This document shows positions 8,676 through 18,221 of a stretch of 64,000 nucleotides of DNA, piece by piece (within the stretch, counting starts at the first letter, position 1; each line of letters starts with the position of its first letter). The notes below the pieces were generated by a model, which searched no databases, had not been told where the DNA came from, and saw only the letters and a program-made list of their open reading frames with translations. Origin of the DNA: Qipengyuania_B thermophila (GTDB lineage Bacteria > Pseudomonadota > Alphaproteobacteria > Sphingomonadales > Sphingomonadaceae). A program made the position numbers and the translations under genes. The stretch lies in the NCBI RefSeq assembly GCF_004153605.1, contig NZ_SDSI01000001.1, positions 1 through 64,000 of the forward strand, written 5' to 3'.

Positions 8676-9874
8676 CGCCCGCGCTCCCGCCCGTTGATGC
8701 CGGCCGCGGCACCGCGCGGTCCTGCGGTGGCGGCCTTGCCCTGCCGGTCGTGGACGCGGATCACGTCCATCAGTCCGGCGCCGCCGCACTGCTCGACAAG
8801 ATCGGCCAGGTCGCGAGCCGCGTAGGGGCGGCCACAGTTCCACGCCGCATGGGCGGCGTTCGCCAGCCCGTCGGGACGCTCGGCCAGCACCTTGATCTGC
8901 CGCGCCAATTCCTTGGGCTGGAAGGCGTGCTCGCGGATCGCCCGCGCTCCGCCCGCCGCGACAAGCTCCCGCGTGTTGGCGGCCTGATGATCGTCGGTGG
9001 CGATGGCGAGCGGCACGAGGATGGCGGGCCGGCCGACCACCGACAGCTCGGCAATGGTGGAGGCGCCCGCCCGGCCGATGAACAGATGGGCATCGGCCAG
9101 CCGGGCCGCCATGTCCGTGAAGTAGGTGCCCAGCTCCGCGGGAATGCCGTGTTCCCGATAGCGGGCGCGCACGGTCTCCAGATCCTCGGGCCGGCACTGC
9201 TGCGTGACCTGAAGCCGCTGCCGCAGGGCGGGCGGCAGCATCGCCAGCCCGTCCGCGACCACGGCGGAAAGGATGCGCGCACCCTGGCTGCCACCCGTGA
9301 CCAGCACCCGCAGCAGCCCCTCGTCCGTCGGCCGGGGATAAGGCTCGCCGCGCAGGTCGAGAAGCTCGGCCCGGACGGGATTGCCGACGAGATGCACCTT
9401 GCGCCGGGCCGCAGCGGGGATCCGGTCAACCTGCTCGAAGGCGGTGGCGATGGCATCGACCCGCCGGGCGAGCAGCCGGTTCACCCGTCCCAGTACGGCG
9501 TTCTGTTCGTGCAGCACCGTCGGGATCCCGGCGCTGCGGGCCGCGAGCAGGGTCGGCAGCGACGGATAGCCGCCGAACCCGACCACCGCGCTCGGCTGGA
9601 AGCTGTCGAACAGCCGCAGCGCCATGCCCCGTCCGCGCAGCACCGCCAGCACTCCTCCCGGCCAGTGCAGCGGATTGCCGCCGAACCGGCCGGCGGGAAT
9701 CACATGGGTCGTGAGCGCGTCCGGCCGTCCCGGAATGGCGGCGCCGCGCTGATCGGTGATGAGCGCGACGTGGTGGCCACGCCGTTCAAGCTCCACCGCC
9801 AAGGCGAAGGCCGGCAGCAGATGGCCACCGGTCCCGCCTGCGGCGAGAACGTAGTGCCGGGTCGGTCCGGTCAT
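8672..9874 (-). CDS. murG: Lipid II synthase, GlcNAc transferase MurG
   Basis: MurG transfers GlcNAc from UDP-GlcNAc to lipid I on the inner face of the membrane to form lipid II. The 400 residues start with the glycine loop AAGGTGGHLLPA. They also contain VGFGGYPSLPTLLAA, LHEQNAVLGRVNRLL, the second glycine loop VTGGSQGARIL and the sugar-nucleotide motif GRAGASTIAEL. It is slightly longer than E. coli MurG (355), with an Arg/Gly-rich C-terminal tail. Both junctions, with ftsW and murC, are 4-nt overlaps. Confidence 0.97.
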   Translation of the reverse strand: MTGPTRHYVLAAGGTGGHLLPAFALAVELERRGHHVALITDQRGAAIPGRPDALTTHVIPAGRFGGNPLHWPGGVLAVLRGRGMALRLFDSFQPSAVVGFGGYPSLPTLLAARSAGIPTVLHEQNAVLGRVNRLLARRVDAIATAFEQVDRIPAAARRKVHLVGNPVRAELLDLRGEPYPRPTDEGLLRVLVTGGSQGARILSAVVADGLAMLPPALRQRLQVTQQCRPEDLETVRARYREHGIPAELGTYFTDMAARLADAHLFIGRAGASTIAELSVVGRPAILVPLAIATDDHQAANTRELVAAGGARAIREHAFQPKELARQIKVLAERPDGLANAAHAAWNCGRPYAARDLADLVEQCGGAGLMDVIRVHDRQGKAATAGPRGAAAGINGRERGR

Positions 9875-11154
9875 CGGTCGGCGTCCCGGTGGATGGAGGC
9901 GACGGCCGCGAGTCGGCGCGGCGGCGTGGTTACGCGGCTGTCCAGTCCGAACAGCCGGGCGAGACCCGGCGTCGTACGCGACAGGTGCGGATTGCGCCGC
10001 GAGATGCTGAGCAGCAGCCCGACCGTGAGGCAGATCGCGATCGTCGACGACCCGCCATAGCTGACCAGCGGAAGCGTCATCCCCTTTGACGGAAACAGCT
10101 TGAGATTGACGAGAATGTTGATGAACGCCTGCCCGCCGAGCACGGCGGTGAGCCCGGTGGAGGCGAGCATGGTGAACAGATCGTCGGCGTCGAAGGCGCG
10201 CATCAGCGCGCGCAGCACGATGACGAGATACAGCACCACCACCATCGCGCAGATGAGCAGGCCGAACTCCTCGCCGATGACGGAGAAGATGTAGTCGGTG
10301 TGCGCCTCGGGCAGCGACAGCTTGCGCGTGCCGAGCCAGAAGCCGGTGCCCGTCCAGCCGCCGGCAAGCAGCGTGCGCCAGGCGAGATCGACCTGGTCAT
10401 AGGCGGAGCCGCCGCCCAGGAACGCGTCGATGCGGCTGCGCGCATTGTCGTAGAAGACGTAGGCGGCGAGCAGCAGTCCGGCGCCGGCGGCGAGCAGCAC
10501 GCCCAGCCGCGCCAGCGGCACGCCCGCCAGCAGCAGCAGCACGCCGCAGACGCCGGCGAAGATGACCGCGCTGCCCAGATCCGGCTGCATCATCAGCAGC
10601 GCGATGACGACCGCTGTGAACGCCATCGTCGCCTGAATGACGGGGAGATCCGTTTCGCGCAGGCGCCACGACAGCACCCACGCCAGCGCGACTGCGAAGG
10701 CCGGCTTCAGGAACTCCGACGGCTGGAAGCGGATGCCGAAGTTGAGCCACCGGTGCGCGCCGTTCACCTCGACGCCGATGAGGGGCACGAGCAGCAGGCA
10801 GACGCTCATCACTCCTGCCATCAAGACGGCGATGCGGCGCGCACTGGTGCGGGGGAGAAGCGACACCAGCAGCAGGGTGCCAAGCCCGAGCGTTTGCCAC
10901 ACGAGGTGTTGCCAGAAGAAGTGGAGGTCGGACAACGCAACGTCGCTCGTGGACAGGCGGCGGGCCGAGGCCGGGGACGCCGCCGCGACGGCAACCGTTC
11001 CGATGCCCATCAGCAGCAGGACGAGCAGCAGCAGCGGACGATCGATCTCGCGCCACCAGATCCGCAGCTCCGCCTTCAGCCGGTCCGCCGGGGACGCCGC
11101 CCGGCTGTCCCCGCGCGCGCCCGGTGTTCTGCCGTTCACGCCCGCCATGCTCAT
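9871..11154 (-). CDS. ftsW: Septal SEDS glycosyltransferase FtsW
   Basis: FtsW is the polytopic SEDS peptidoglycan polymerase that pairs with FtsI at the septum. The 427-residue protein has an extended cytoplasmic N-terminus of about 50 residues and about ten hydrophobic segments. SEDS signatures visible are MQPDLGSAVIFAG, the loop AHTDYIFSVIGEEFGL, and TLPLVSYGGSSTIA near the C-terminus. Its start overlaps the murD stop (ATGA). The conserved aspartate in QPDLGSA fits the catalytic position of SEDS enzymes. Confidence 0.97.
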   Translation of the reverse strand: MSMAGVNGRTPGARGDSRAASPADRLKAELRIWWREIDRPLLLLVLLLMGIGTVAVAAASPASARRLSTSDVALSDLHFFWQHLVWQTLGLGTLLLVSLLPRTSARRIAVLMAGVMSVCLLLVPLIGVEVNGAHRWLNFGIRFQPSEFLKPAFAVALAWVLSWRLRETDLPVIQATMAFTAVVIALLMMQPDLGSAVIFAGVCGVLLLLAGVPLARLGVLLAAGAGLLLAAYVFYDNARSRIDAFLGGGSAYDQVDLAWRTLLAGGWTGTGFWLGTRKLSLPEAHTDYIFSVIGEEFGLLICAMVVVLYLVIVLRALMRAFDADDLFTMLASTGLTAVLGGQAFINILVNLKLFPSKGMTLPLVSYGGSSTIAICLTVGLLLSISRRNPHLSRTTPGLARLFGLDSRVTTPPRRLAAVASIHRDADR

Positions 11155-12494
11155 GCGCCGGCTTCCCGACCGGCCGCCCTTGAATCCTGAGCCGCCGCAT
11201 CACCGACAAGCGCGGCGAATGTGCGGCCGCGCTCCTCGAAGTCAGCGAACTGGTCGAAACTCGCGCAGGCGGGTGACAACAGCACCACGTCCCCCTTTGT
11301 CGCCGCCGCGGCGGCCCGACGAACTGCTTCGGCCAAGGTGCCGCATTCCTCCACATTCGTCCTGTCGGCCAGCATCGCGGCGAAGGACGGACCCGCCTCG
11401 CCGATGGTATAGGCGACCGCGACATGCGCGGTCCAGTCGGCAAGCGGCCCCAACCCCGCCTCCTTCGCCTGCCCGCCCACGATCCAGTGGACGATCGGCC
11501 TTCCGTCCTGCGGCGGAAAGGCCGCCAGGGCCAGCGCCGCGGAGGCAGGATTGGTCGCCTTGCTGTCGTTCACGAAGGCGACGCCGTGGCGGGTTGCGAT
11601 GTGTTGCAGCCGGTGCGGCAGGCCGGCGAAGGTCTGCAACCCGTGCATCAGCGCGTCCTCGCCTGCGCCCAGCGCATTGCAGACCGCGATGGCGGCGGCC
11701 GCGTTCTGCGCGTTGTGCGGTCCCTGCAGGGCCGGCCATCTCCGCTGGTCAAGCCCGGGCACCGCCGGGATGGTCCGGACGTCCCGCCCTTCGTCCCGAA
11801 GCGTGTCGGCCAGCGCGCGGCTCGGCAGATCGGACGTGCCGACCACCGCCACCTGCCCCGGCTGCTGCATGGCGAACAGCCTTGCCTTGGCCGCGGCATA
11901 GGCGTCGAAATCGGGATAGCGGTCGAGGTGATCGGGCGTCACGTTGAGCAGCACGGCCACGTCGCAGGCCAGCGTGCGGGTGAGGTCGATCTGGAAGCTC
12001 GAGAGTTCGAGCACATAGACCCCGCCGTCGGGCAGCGGCTCCTGCGCGAGGATCGGCAGACCGATGTTACCCCCCATGGTCGCCGACACGCCTGCAGTCA
12101 CGAGGAGGTGATGGACGAGCGCGGTGGTGGTCGACTTGCCATTGGTGCCGGTGATGCCCACCACCCGGTGCCGGGGCAGGCCTGCGCGCGCGCCGGCGAA
12201 CAGCTCCACGTCGCCCACCACCGGAACGCCGCAGGCGCGGGCGTGCCGCGCGATCGGGTGGCGGTTCAGCGGGACGCCGGGGCTGACGACGATTCCGGCG
12301 GCTCCGGTCAGGTCGCAGGCGAGCGGATCGGCGATGGCGGCGCGTCCGGCGAAGGGCGCGCGGGCCTGCGGATCGTCGTCCCACACCAGCAGATCGGCCC
12401 CGGCCGTCAGCAGCGCCTCGGCCGTGGCGCGGCCCGATCGGGCGAGACCGAACACCACATAGCGCTGGCCGGCCCAGGCGGTGCTGGTGATCAC
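11151..12494 (-). CDS. murD: UDP-N-acetylmuramoyl-L-alanine--D-glutamate ligase MurD
   Basis: MurD adds D-glutamate to UDP-MurNAc-L-Ala. The 447-residue product has the uracil-binding N-terminal fold (RYVVFGLARSGRA), the ATP loop GTNGKST at residues 116-122, LELSSFQIDLT and VNDSKATNPASAALAL. I chose GTG 12494, which overlaps the mraY stop in GTGA; the open frame upstream of it lies antiparallel to no known domain and inside mraY. All expected Mur-ligase residues appear present. Confidence 0.96.
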   Translation of the reverse strand: MITSTAWAGQRYVVFGLARSGRATAEALLTAGADLLVWDDDPQARAPFAGRAAIADPLACDLTGAAGIVVSPGVPLNRHPIARHARACGVPVVGDVELFAGARAGLPRHRVVGITGTNGKSTTTALVHHLLVTAGVSATMGGNIGLPILAQEPLPDGGVYVLELSSFQIDLTRTLACDVAVLLNVTPDHLDRYPDFDAYAAAKARLFAMQQPGQVAVVGTSDLPSRALADTLRDEGRDVRTIPAVPGLDQRRWPALQGPHNAQNAAAAIAVCNALGAGEDALMHGLQTFAGLPHRLQHIATRHGVAFVNDSKATNPASAALALAAFPPQDGRPIVHWIVGGQAKEAGLGPLADWTAHVAVAYTIGEAGPSFAAMLADRTNVEECGTLAEAVRRAAAAATKGDVVLLSPACASFDQFADFEERGRTFAALVGDAAAQDSRAAGREAGA

Positions 12495-13561
12495 CGCAGC
12501 TTGAGGGTCGACAGACCGATAAGCGCGAGCACGATGGCGACGATCCAGAAGCGGATGACCACGGTCGACTCGCTCCAGCCGAGCTGCTCGAAATGATGGT
12601 GGACGGGGGCCATGCGGAACACCCGTCGCCCGGTCCGCTTGAACCAGAACACCTGCACGATCACCGAAAGCGCCTCGAACACGAACAGCCCGCCGACGAT
12701 CGCCAGCACCACTTCGTGATGGCTGGCCACGGCGATCGCCCCCAGCGCGCCTCCGAGCGCCAGACTGCCCGTGTCGCCCATGAACACCGCGGCAGGCGGT
12801 GCGTTGAACCACAGGAAGGCCAGCCCCGCTCCCATGATGGCCGCGCAGAAGATCGCCAGCTCGCCCGCCCCGCGCACATGGGGGATGCCGAGATAGGTCG
12901 AGTAGTCGACCCGCCCGACGAGGTAGGCGATGATGGCGAAGGTGCCCGCCGCGATGATGACCGGCATGATCGCCAGCCCGTCGAGCCCGTCGGTGAGGTT
13001 GACCGCATTGCCCGCACCGACGATCACCACGGCGGCGAAGACGTAGTAGAACGGGCCGAGCGGGATCGACACGCCCGGCAGGAACGGCACGTAGAGGTCC
13101 GTGCTGATCTGGCTGACGATGATCCACGCCGCCAGCCCCGCAACCACGAATTCCAGCATCAGCCGGACGCGTCCCGACACGCCGCGGTGGCTATGCTTCG
13201 TCACCTTGTCGAAATCGTCGAGAAAGCCGATGATGCCGAAGCCGCCGGTGACCGCCAGCACCGCCCAGATGAACGGGTTGCGCAGGTCCATCCACAGCAG
13301 CACGCCGAGCATCAGCGACACGAGGATCATCAGCCCGCCCATGGTGGGCGTGCCGCGCTTGTTGAGGTGGGATTGTGGCCCGTCGACGCGGATGGGCTGC
13401 CCCCGCCCCTGCCTCACGCGCAGCATGGAGATGAAGCGCGGTCCGATGAGGAGACCGATCAGCAGGGCCGTCAGCAGCGTCGCGCCCGCCCGGAAGGTCT
13501 GGTAGCGGACGAGGTTCAGGATGCCTTCGAAGTTCAGCCACTCGGCAAGAAGGAACAGCAT
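12491..13561 (-). CDS. mraY: Phospho-MurNAc-pentapeptide translocase MraY
   Basis: MraY transfers phospho-MurNAc-pentapeptide to undecaprenyl phosphate, making lipid I, the first membrane step of wall synthesis. The 356 residues are strongly hydrophobic with about ten membrane spans. Family signatures are MGGLMILV, the aspartates in GFLDDFDKVTKH, AVNLTDGLDGLAIMP and the Mg2+-binding MAPVHHHFEQLGW. Its ATG directly abuts the murF TGA with no spacing, the only junction between mraZ and ddl that is not a 4-nt overlap. Confidence 0.98.
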   Translation of the reverse strand: MLFLLAEWLNFEGILNLVRYQTFRAGATLLTALLIGLLIGPRFISMLRVRQGRGQPIRVDGPQSHLNKRGTPTMGGLMILVSLMLGVLLWMDLRNPFIWAVLAVTGGFGIIGFLDDFDKVTKHSHRGVSGRVRLMLEFVVAGLAAWIIVSQISTDLYVPFLPGVSIPLGPFYYVFAAVVIVGAGNAVNLTDGLDGLAIMPVIIAAGTFAIIAYLVGRVDYSTYLGIPHVRGAGELAIFCAAIMGAGLAFLWFNAPPAAVFMGDTGSLALGGALGAIAVASHHEVVLAIVGGLFVFEALSVIVQVFWFKRTGRRVFRMAPVHHHFEQLGWSESTVVIRFWIVAIVLALIGLSTLKLR

Positions 13562-15019
13562 TCACCCCGTCCGGTGCAGGAGTTCGTCGACCAGTCGCGC
13601 AAGCTGCATGGAATTGGAACCCTTGACCAGCACTGCATCCCCTCCGATCAGACCGTAGGCGCCAATATGCGCGATCGCGTCTGCAACCGTGGCGAAGTGC
13701 ACGCAGTCGGGCTTGCCGCCGGCTGACTGGATCCCGCTGCTGCGCAGCTCCCGCGCCAGCGCCTGCATCTCATCGCCAACGAGCACCACATGGTCAAGTC
13801 CCGCGCTCTTGACCGCCTCGGCCAGCCCGGCATGGAAGCGTTCGGAGAAGTCGCCCAGCTCCTTCATGCTTCCCAGCACCGCGATCCGGCGACCGGCCGG
13901 CGTCTGCCCCAGTTGCGCCAGCGTGGCCCGCATGGAGGCCGGATTGGCGTTGTAGCTCTCGTCGATTACGAGAGCCTTGCCCCCCGCCGCGGGCACCCGG
14001 TGGCGCGCCCCCCGTCCCTTCAGCCCGCCCATCTCCGCCAGCGCCAGCCCGGCAGCGCCGGCGTCGCCGCCGACGGCCAGCACCGCCGCCATCACGGCCA
14101 GCGCGTTCATCGCCCAGTGCTCACCCGGTTCGGCCACGGAGAACACGAGCCGCCCTCCCGAATGCTCCACCGTGACGAGCGAACCGCCGTTCGCGGCCGC
14201 GATCCGGTCGACCAGCCGCATGTCGGCACCGGGGGAGGCCCCGAACGACACGATCCGGATGCCGTACGCCCGCGCCGCCTCGGCAAGCTGAGGGAAATAG
14301 GGAGAGTCCGCCGGGATCACGGCTACACCGCCCGGTTCGACGCCGTTGAAGATCTCGGCCTTGGCGGCGGCGATCGCCTCCATCGAACCCAGGTTCTCGA
14401 TGTGCGCGGGCGCGATGGCGGTGATGACCGCGACATGCGGGCGCACCTGACGAGTCAGCGCGTCAATTTCGCCGGCGTGATTCATGCCCATCTCGAACAC
14501 GCCGAACGAGGTGCGGGCGCTCATCCGGGCGAGCGACAGCGGCACCCCCACGTGATTGTTGTAGGAGCGCACGGAGCGGTGGGCCCGGCCGCGGCTTCCC
14601 CGCTCCAGCGCGACGAACAGCGCCTCCTTGACGCCGGTCTTGCCGACCGAGCCGGTCACGCCGACGATGGTCGCGCGCGACCGGCGGCGCGCGTGCGCGG
14701 CGAGGTCGTGCAGCGCCTGCCGCGTGTCCTGGACAAGGATGTGCGGATGATCGACCGGCCGCGAGACCAGCGCCGCCCGCGCGCCACGCGCCATGGCCGC
14801 GTCGACGAAGGCGTGGCCGTCCGCCTGCTCGCCCGGCAGGGCGATGAACAGGTCCCCGTCGCGCACGTCGCGGCTGTCGATCTCGACACCCGAGACGCAG
14901 AAATCCTCGCTCGCCGTTCCGCCGGTCGCCGCGGCGAGTTCGGCCGCGGTCCAGAGCGCCGCCGCCGCCGCTCCGTCGGGCCGGGACGGCCAGCGGGAGA
15001 GAGCCGGGATGGACGTCAT
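13562..15019 (-). CDS. murF: UDP-MurNAc-tripeptide--D-Ala-D-Ala ligase MurF
   Basis: MurF adds the D-Ala-D-Ala dipeptide made by Ddl, completing the UDP-MurNAc-pentapeptide. The 485-residue protein has the ATP loop GVTGSVGKTGVKE, the motif NNHVGVPLSLAR, FEMGMNHAGEI (Mg2+ and carbamate lysine region) and DESYNANPASMRATL. The first 30 or so residues are a variable extension. It overlaps murE by 4 nt and abuts mraY. Confidence 0.97.
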   Translation of the reverse strand: MTSIPALSRWPSRPDGAAAAALWTAAELAAATGGTASEDFCVSGVEIDSRDVRDGDLFIALPGEQADGHAFVDAAMARGARAALVSRPVDHPHILVQDTRQALHDLAAHARRRSRATIVGVTGSVGKTGVKEALFVALERGSRGRAHRSVRSYNNHVGVPLSLARMSARTSFGVFEMGMNHAGEIDALTRQVRPHVAVITAIAPAHIENLGSMEAIAAAKAEIFNGVEPGGVAVIPADSPYFPQLAEAARAYGIRIVSFGASPGADMRLVDRIAAANGGSLVTVEHSGGRLVFSVAEPGEHWAMNALAVMAAVLAVGGDAGAAGLALAEMGGLKGRGARHRVPAAGGKALVIDESYNANPASMRATLAQLGQTPAGRRIAVLGSMKELGDFSERFHAGLAEAVKSAGLDHVVLVGDEMQALARELRSSGIQSAGGKPDCVHFATVADAIAHIGAYGLIGGDAVLVKGSNSMQLARLVDELLHRTG

Positions 15020-16503
15020 GTCATGTCTCCTTGCGCCGCGCAGTCGCGCGCGACCAGCACGTCGTCGAAGGGAAGCACGCGCACGTGTTCGTCCCGCCCG
15101 ACGATCTGTCCCTGTTCGTGCCCCTTGCCGGCGATCAGCACGATGTCCTTCGGCCCCGCCATGGCGACGGCCGCGGCGATCGCCTCCCGCCGGTCGCCGC
15201 GCTCGATGACCTCAGGGCCGCCGTCCTGCCGCGGGATGCCGGCCAGCACGGCCGCACGGATGGCCGCCGGATCCTCGCCCCGGGGATTGTCGTCGGTGAC
15301 GATCACGACGTCGGCGGCGGCGGCAGCGGCGCCCATCTCGGCCCGCTTGCCCTGGTCCCGATCGCCCCCGGCGCCGAAGACGATCAGCAGACGGCCCCCG
15401 ACATGCGGCCGCAGCGCGTCTAGCGCGGCGGTGATCGCTTCGGGCGCGTGGGCGTAGTCGATGTAGATCGGCGTGCCGCGACGCGAGATCGCCGCCCGCT
15501 CGAGCCGCCCGCGCACCGGCTGTAGCCGGGCCAGACCGTCGAAGGCGTGACGGACCGGGACGCCGGTGACGATCGCCAACCCCGCCGCCACCAGCGCATT
15601 CGCCGCCTGATAGGCGCCGATCAGCGGCAGCGACAGTGTCTGGCGTTCGCCGGCGCATTCCACCACCAGCTGCTGGCCCAGCTGCGACGTAGCGTGGGTG
15701 ACGAGGCGAAGGTCCGCGTCCGCGTGCCCGCCGACGCTGAACACCTGCCCGCCGCGGCGGCGCACCGCGTCCGCCACGCGCGTGTTCCATGCGCTGCCGT
15801 CATGCCAGACGACCGCCGGGGCGCCGGCGGGCAGCAGCTCGGTGAACAGGCGAAGCTTGGCCGCGAAATAGTCCTCCATGGTGCCGTGGTAGTCGAGGTG
15901 GTCGCGGCTGAAGTTGGTGAATGCCGCCGCGCTCAGGGCGACGCCTTCGCTGCGGTGCTGCGCGAGGCCGTGGCTCGAGGCTTCGAAGGCGACGTGGGTG
16001 ACGCCTTCGCGGGCAAGCCCCGCCATGTTGGCCAGGAAGGTCACGATGTCGGGCGTGGTCAGCCCGGTCGACAGGCTGCCGTCCGGCGTCGTCACGCCCA
16101 GCGTGCCGATCGAGGCGGCCCGATGCCCCGCCATGCGCCACAGCTGGCGGGTCATCTCGACGGTCGATGTCTTGCCGTTGGTCCCGGTCACGGCGACGAT
16201 CGTGTCGGGAACAGGCCGGAAGAAGGCGGCAGCGAGCGTTGCGAACAGGGCGCGGGGCTCGTCGGCCGCGATGTGCACGGCGCCTTCCACCCTCACCGAC
16301 GGACGCGCGACCACCGCCACGGCGCCGGCGGCGATAGCCGCGTCGATGAACGCTTCGCCGTTGAAGCGGCTGCCCGGAAAGGCGCCGAACACGGTGCCGG
16401 GGGCGACCTTGCGATGATCGATCGCGAAGCCGGTCACGCGGACGTCCGGCGACGGCACCGCCGTTTCATGGCCCGCACGTTCGAGGAGGGCAGTCAGCCT
16501 CAC
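15016..16503 (-). CDS. murE: UDP-MurNAc-L-Ala-D-Glu--meso-diaminopimelate ligase MurE
   Basis: MurE adds the third stem residue. The DNPR signature in TDDNPRGEDPAAIR marks meso-diaminopimelate specificity rather than lysine, as expected for a Gram-negative. The 495-residue product also shows the ATP loop GTNGKTS at 107-113 and the central-domain phrases FEASSHGLAQHR and NFSRDHLDYHGTMEDYF. Start and stop are in 4-nt overlaps with ftsI and murF. Confidence 0.97.
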   Translation of the reverse strand: MRLTALLERAGHETAVPSPDVRVTGFAIDHRKVAPGTVFGAFPGSRFNGEAFIDAAIAAGAVAVVARPSVRVEGAVHIAADEPRALFATLAAAFFRPVPDTIVAVTGTNGKTSTVEMTRQLWRMAGHRAASIGTLGVTTPDGSLSTGLTTPDIVTFLANMAGLAREGVTHVAFEASSHGLAQHRSEGVALSAAAFTNFSRDHLDYHGTMEDYFAAKLRLFTELLPAGAPAVVWHDGSAWNTRVADAVRRRGGQVFSVGGHADADLRLVTHATSQLGQQLVVECAGERQTLSLPLIGAYQAANALVAAGLAIVTGVPVRHAFDGLARLQPVRGRLERAAISRRGTPIYIDYAHAPEAITAALDALRPHVGGRLLIVFGAGGDRDQGKRAEMGAAAAAADVVIVTDDNPRGEDPAAIRAAVLAGIPRQDGGPEVIERGDRREAIAAAVAMAGPKDIVLIAGKGHEQGQIVGRDEHVRVLPFDDVLVARDCAAQGDMT

Positions 16504-18221
16504 CGCTGCGCCTCGGGCACGAGCGGGACGAGATCGCTGATGTCGACGTCGCGCGTCTCGTCCGGGCGCACGCCGAGGATCGGGCCGATGCGGGGCACCA
16601 GCCGCCCGACGATCGGCGCCGCGTTCCAGGCGGCGGTGCGCTGGTACGAGCTGGCGACCGTGCCGCGCGGTTCGTCCAGCATCGCGATGACGACATAGCG
16701 CGGCCGGTCCATCGGGAAGGCGGCGGCAAAGGTGGAGACGATGGCGCTGCGCTGGTATCCGCCGGCCCCCGGCTTCTCCGCCGAACCGGTCTTGCCCCCG
16801 ACGCGATAGCCGGGAGCATCGGCGTTGCGCCCGGTGCCGAACCGCGAGGTCATGCGCAGGAGCTGCCGCATGCGCGAACTGGTCGACTCCTTGAACACGC
16901 GCCGCCCCTGCGGCACCTCGCCGGGCGCCAGCTTGTGCATGGTTGCCGGCCGCCAGATGCCACCGTTCACCATGGCGGCGTAGGCGCTGGCGAGGTGCAG
17001 CGGGGTCACCGCCACGCCGTGACCGAACCCGATGGTCATGTTCTGGAGCCGCGGCCAGTTGTCGCCGGGCCAGATCGGATAGCCGCGGGCCGGCAGCTCG
17101 ATGGCGGGCCGCTGGTTCATGCCGAGATCGATCATCGTCTGCCTCAGCCGGGCCGGCCCCAGCTCGTCCGCCACCCGCGCCGTCACGGTGTTGGAGGAAT
17201 GCATGAGCATCTGCGGGATGTTGAGCGTGCTGCCGAGCGGGTGGCTGTCGTTGATGGTGAAGCGACCGACGCGCACCGGGGTCGCGTCCCAGCGGGCACC
17301 GAAATCCCGCACCACGCCGGCGTCGATGGCCGCCGCGATGGTCAGCGGCTTGAACGTCGACCCCAGCTCATAGACCTGGTTCGTCACCCGGTTGAACATC
17401 AGCTGGGCGCCGACCGCGTCCAGCCGGTTGGGATTGAATTCAGGCATGGAGGCGAGCGCCAGCACCTCGCCGGTGTCCACATCCAGCACGATGCCGGCGG
17501 CGCCCTGCGCGGCGACGAGCTTCATTCCGCGCTCCAGCTCGTCCTCCAGTGCGCCTTGGACGCGCATGTCGATGGACAACGGCACGGGTGTCGCCCGCCG
17601 CGCCGGGTCGCGCAGCCGCGCATCCAGCACCTGCTCCATCCCCAGCCGGCCATGGCCGTCCGCGCCGACATAGCCGAGCACGTGCGCGGCCAACGTGCCC
17701 TGCGGATAGTGACGGTCCATCTCGCGCGGGGTTTCGAGCGCGATTTCGCCCAGATCGTGCACACGGTTGGCATCTTCCGGAAGGATCCGCCGGCGCAGGT
17801 AACCGGCGCGGCCGGCGGCCAGCTGCGCCCGCAGGCGCTCTTCGTCGAGATCCGGGAAGATGGCATGCAGACGAGCGGCCACGCGCACGGGCGTGTCGAC
17901 CAGCGGCGACTGTCCCTCGCCCATGGCGTCCGGATTGAACCACAGGGAATAGGCCGGAAAGGCGCGCGCCAGCGGCACGCCGTTGCGGTCGGTGATTTCG
18001 CCGCGGGCCGGAAGGAGGGCCTGGGCCAGCGGCGTGCCGGTGGCCGCTCCGGCATCCGCGCCGACGAACACCAGGCGCACCAGCGCCACGAAGGCGACGA
18101 ACATGAAGAACGCCGCCACCAGCAGCAGCCGCTGCCGCGCGCGCGCAAGGCTCTCGCGCCGGATGTTCACCAGCTGGACGCGCCCCGAGCCGAGCGCGCG
18201 ATCGAGGGTCAGCGCATTCAC
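16500..18221 (-). CDS. ftsI: Septal peptidoglycan transpeptidase FtsI (PBP3)
   Basis: FtsI is the class B penicillin-binding protein that crosslinks septal peptidoglycan together with FtsW. The 573-residue protein has a short cytoplasmic tail and one membrane helix at about 30-50. The dimerisation domain (RGEITDRNGVPLA) comes next, then the transpeptidase domain with nucleophile Ser288 in GSTFKPL, SSN at 342-344 and KTG at 477-479. I place the start at GTG 18221, which overlaps the ftsL stop in GTGA. The frame stays open far upstream, but that part is the shadow of ftsL and rsmH. Confidence 0.97.
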   Translation of the reverse strand: MNALTLDRALGSGRVQLVNIRRESLARARQRLLLVAAFFMFVAFVALVRLVFVGADAGAATGTPLAQALLPARGEITDRNGVPLARAFPAYSLWFNPDAMGEGQSPLVDTPVRVAARLHAIFPDLDEERLRAQLAAGRAGYLRRRILPEDANRVHDLGEIALETPREMDRHYPQGTLAAHVLGYVGADGHGRLGMEQVLDARLRDPARRATPVPLSIDMRVQGALEDELERGMKLVAAQGAAGIVLDVDTGEVLALASMPEFNPNRLDAVGAQLMFNRVTNQVYELGSTFKPLTIAAAIDAGVVRDFGARWDATPVRVGRFTINDSHPLGSTLNIPQMLMHSSNTVTARVADELGPARLRQTMIDLGMNQRPAIELPARGYPIWPGDNWPRLQNMTIGFGHGVAVTPLHLASAYAAMVNGGIWRPATMHKLAPGEVPQGRRVFKESTSSRMRQLLRMTSRFGTGRNADAPGYRVGGKTGSAEKPGAGGYQRSAIVSTFAAAFPMDRPRYVVIAMLDEPRGTVASSYQRTAAWNAAPIVGRLVPRIGPILGVRPDETRDVDISDLVPLVPEAQR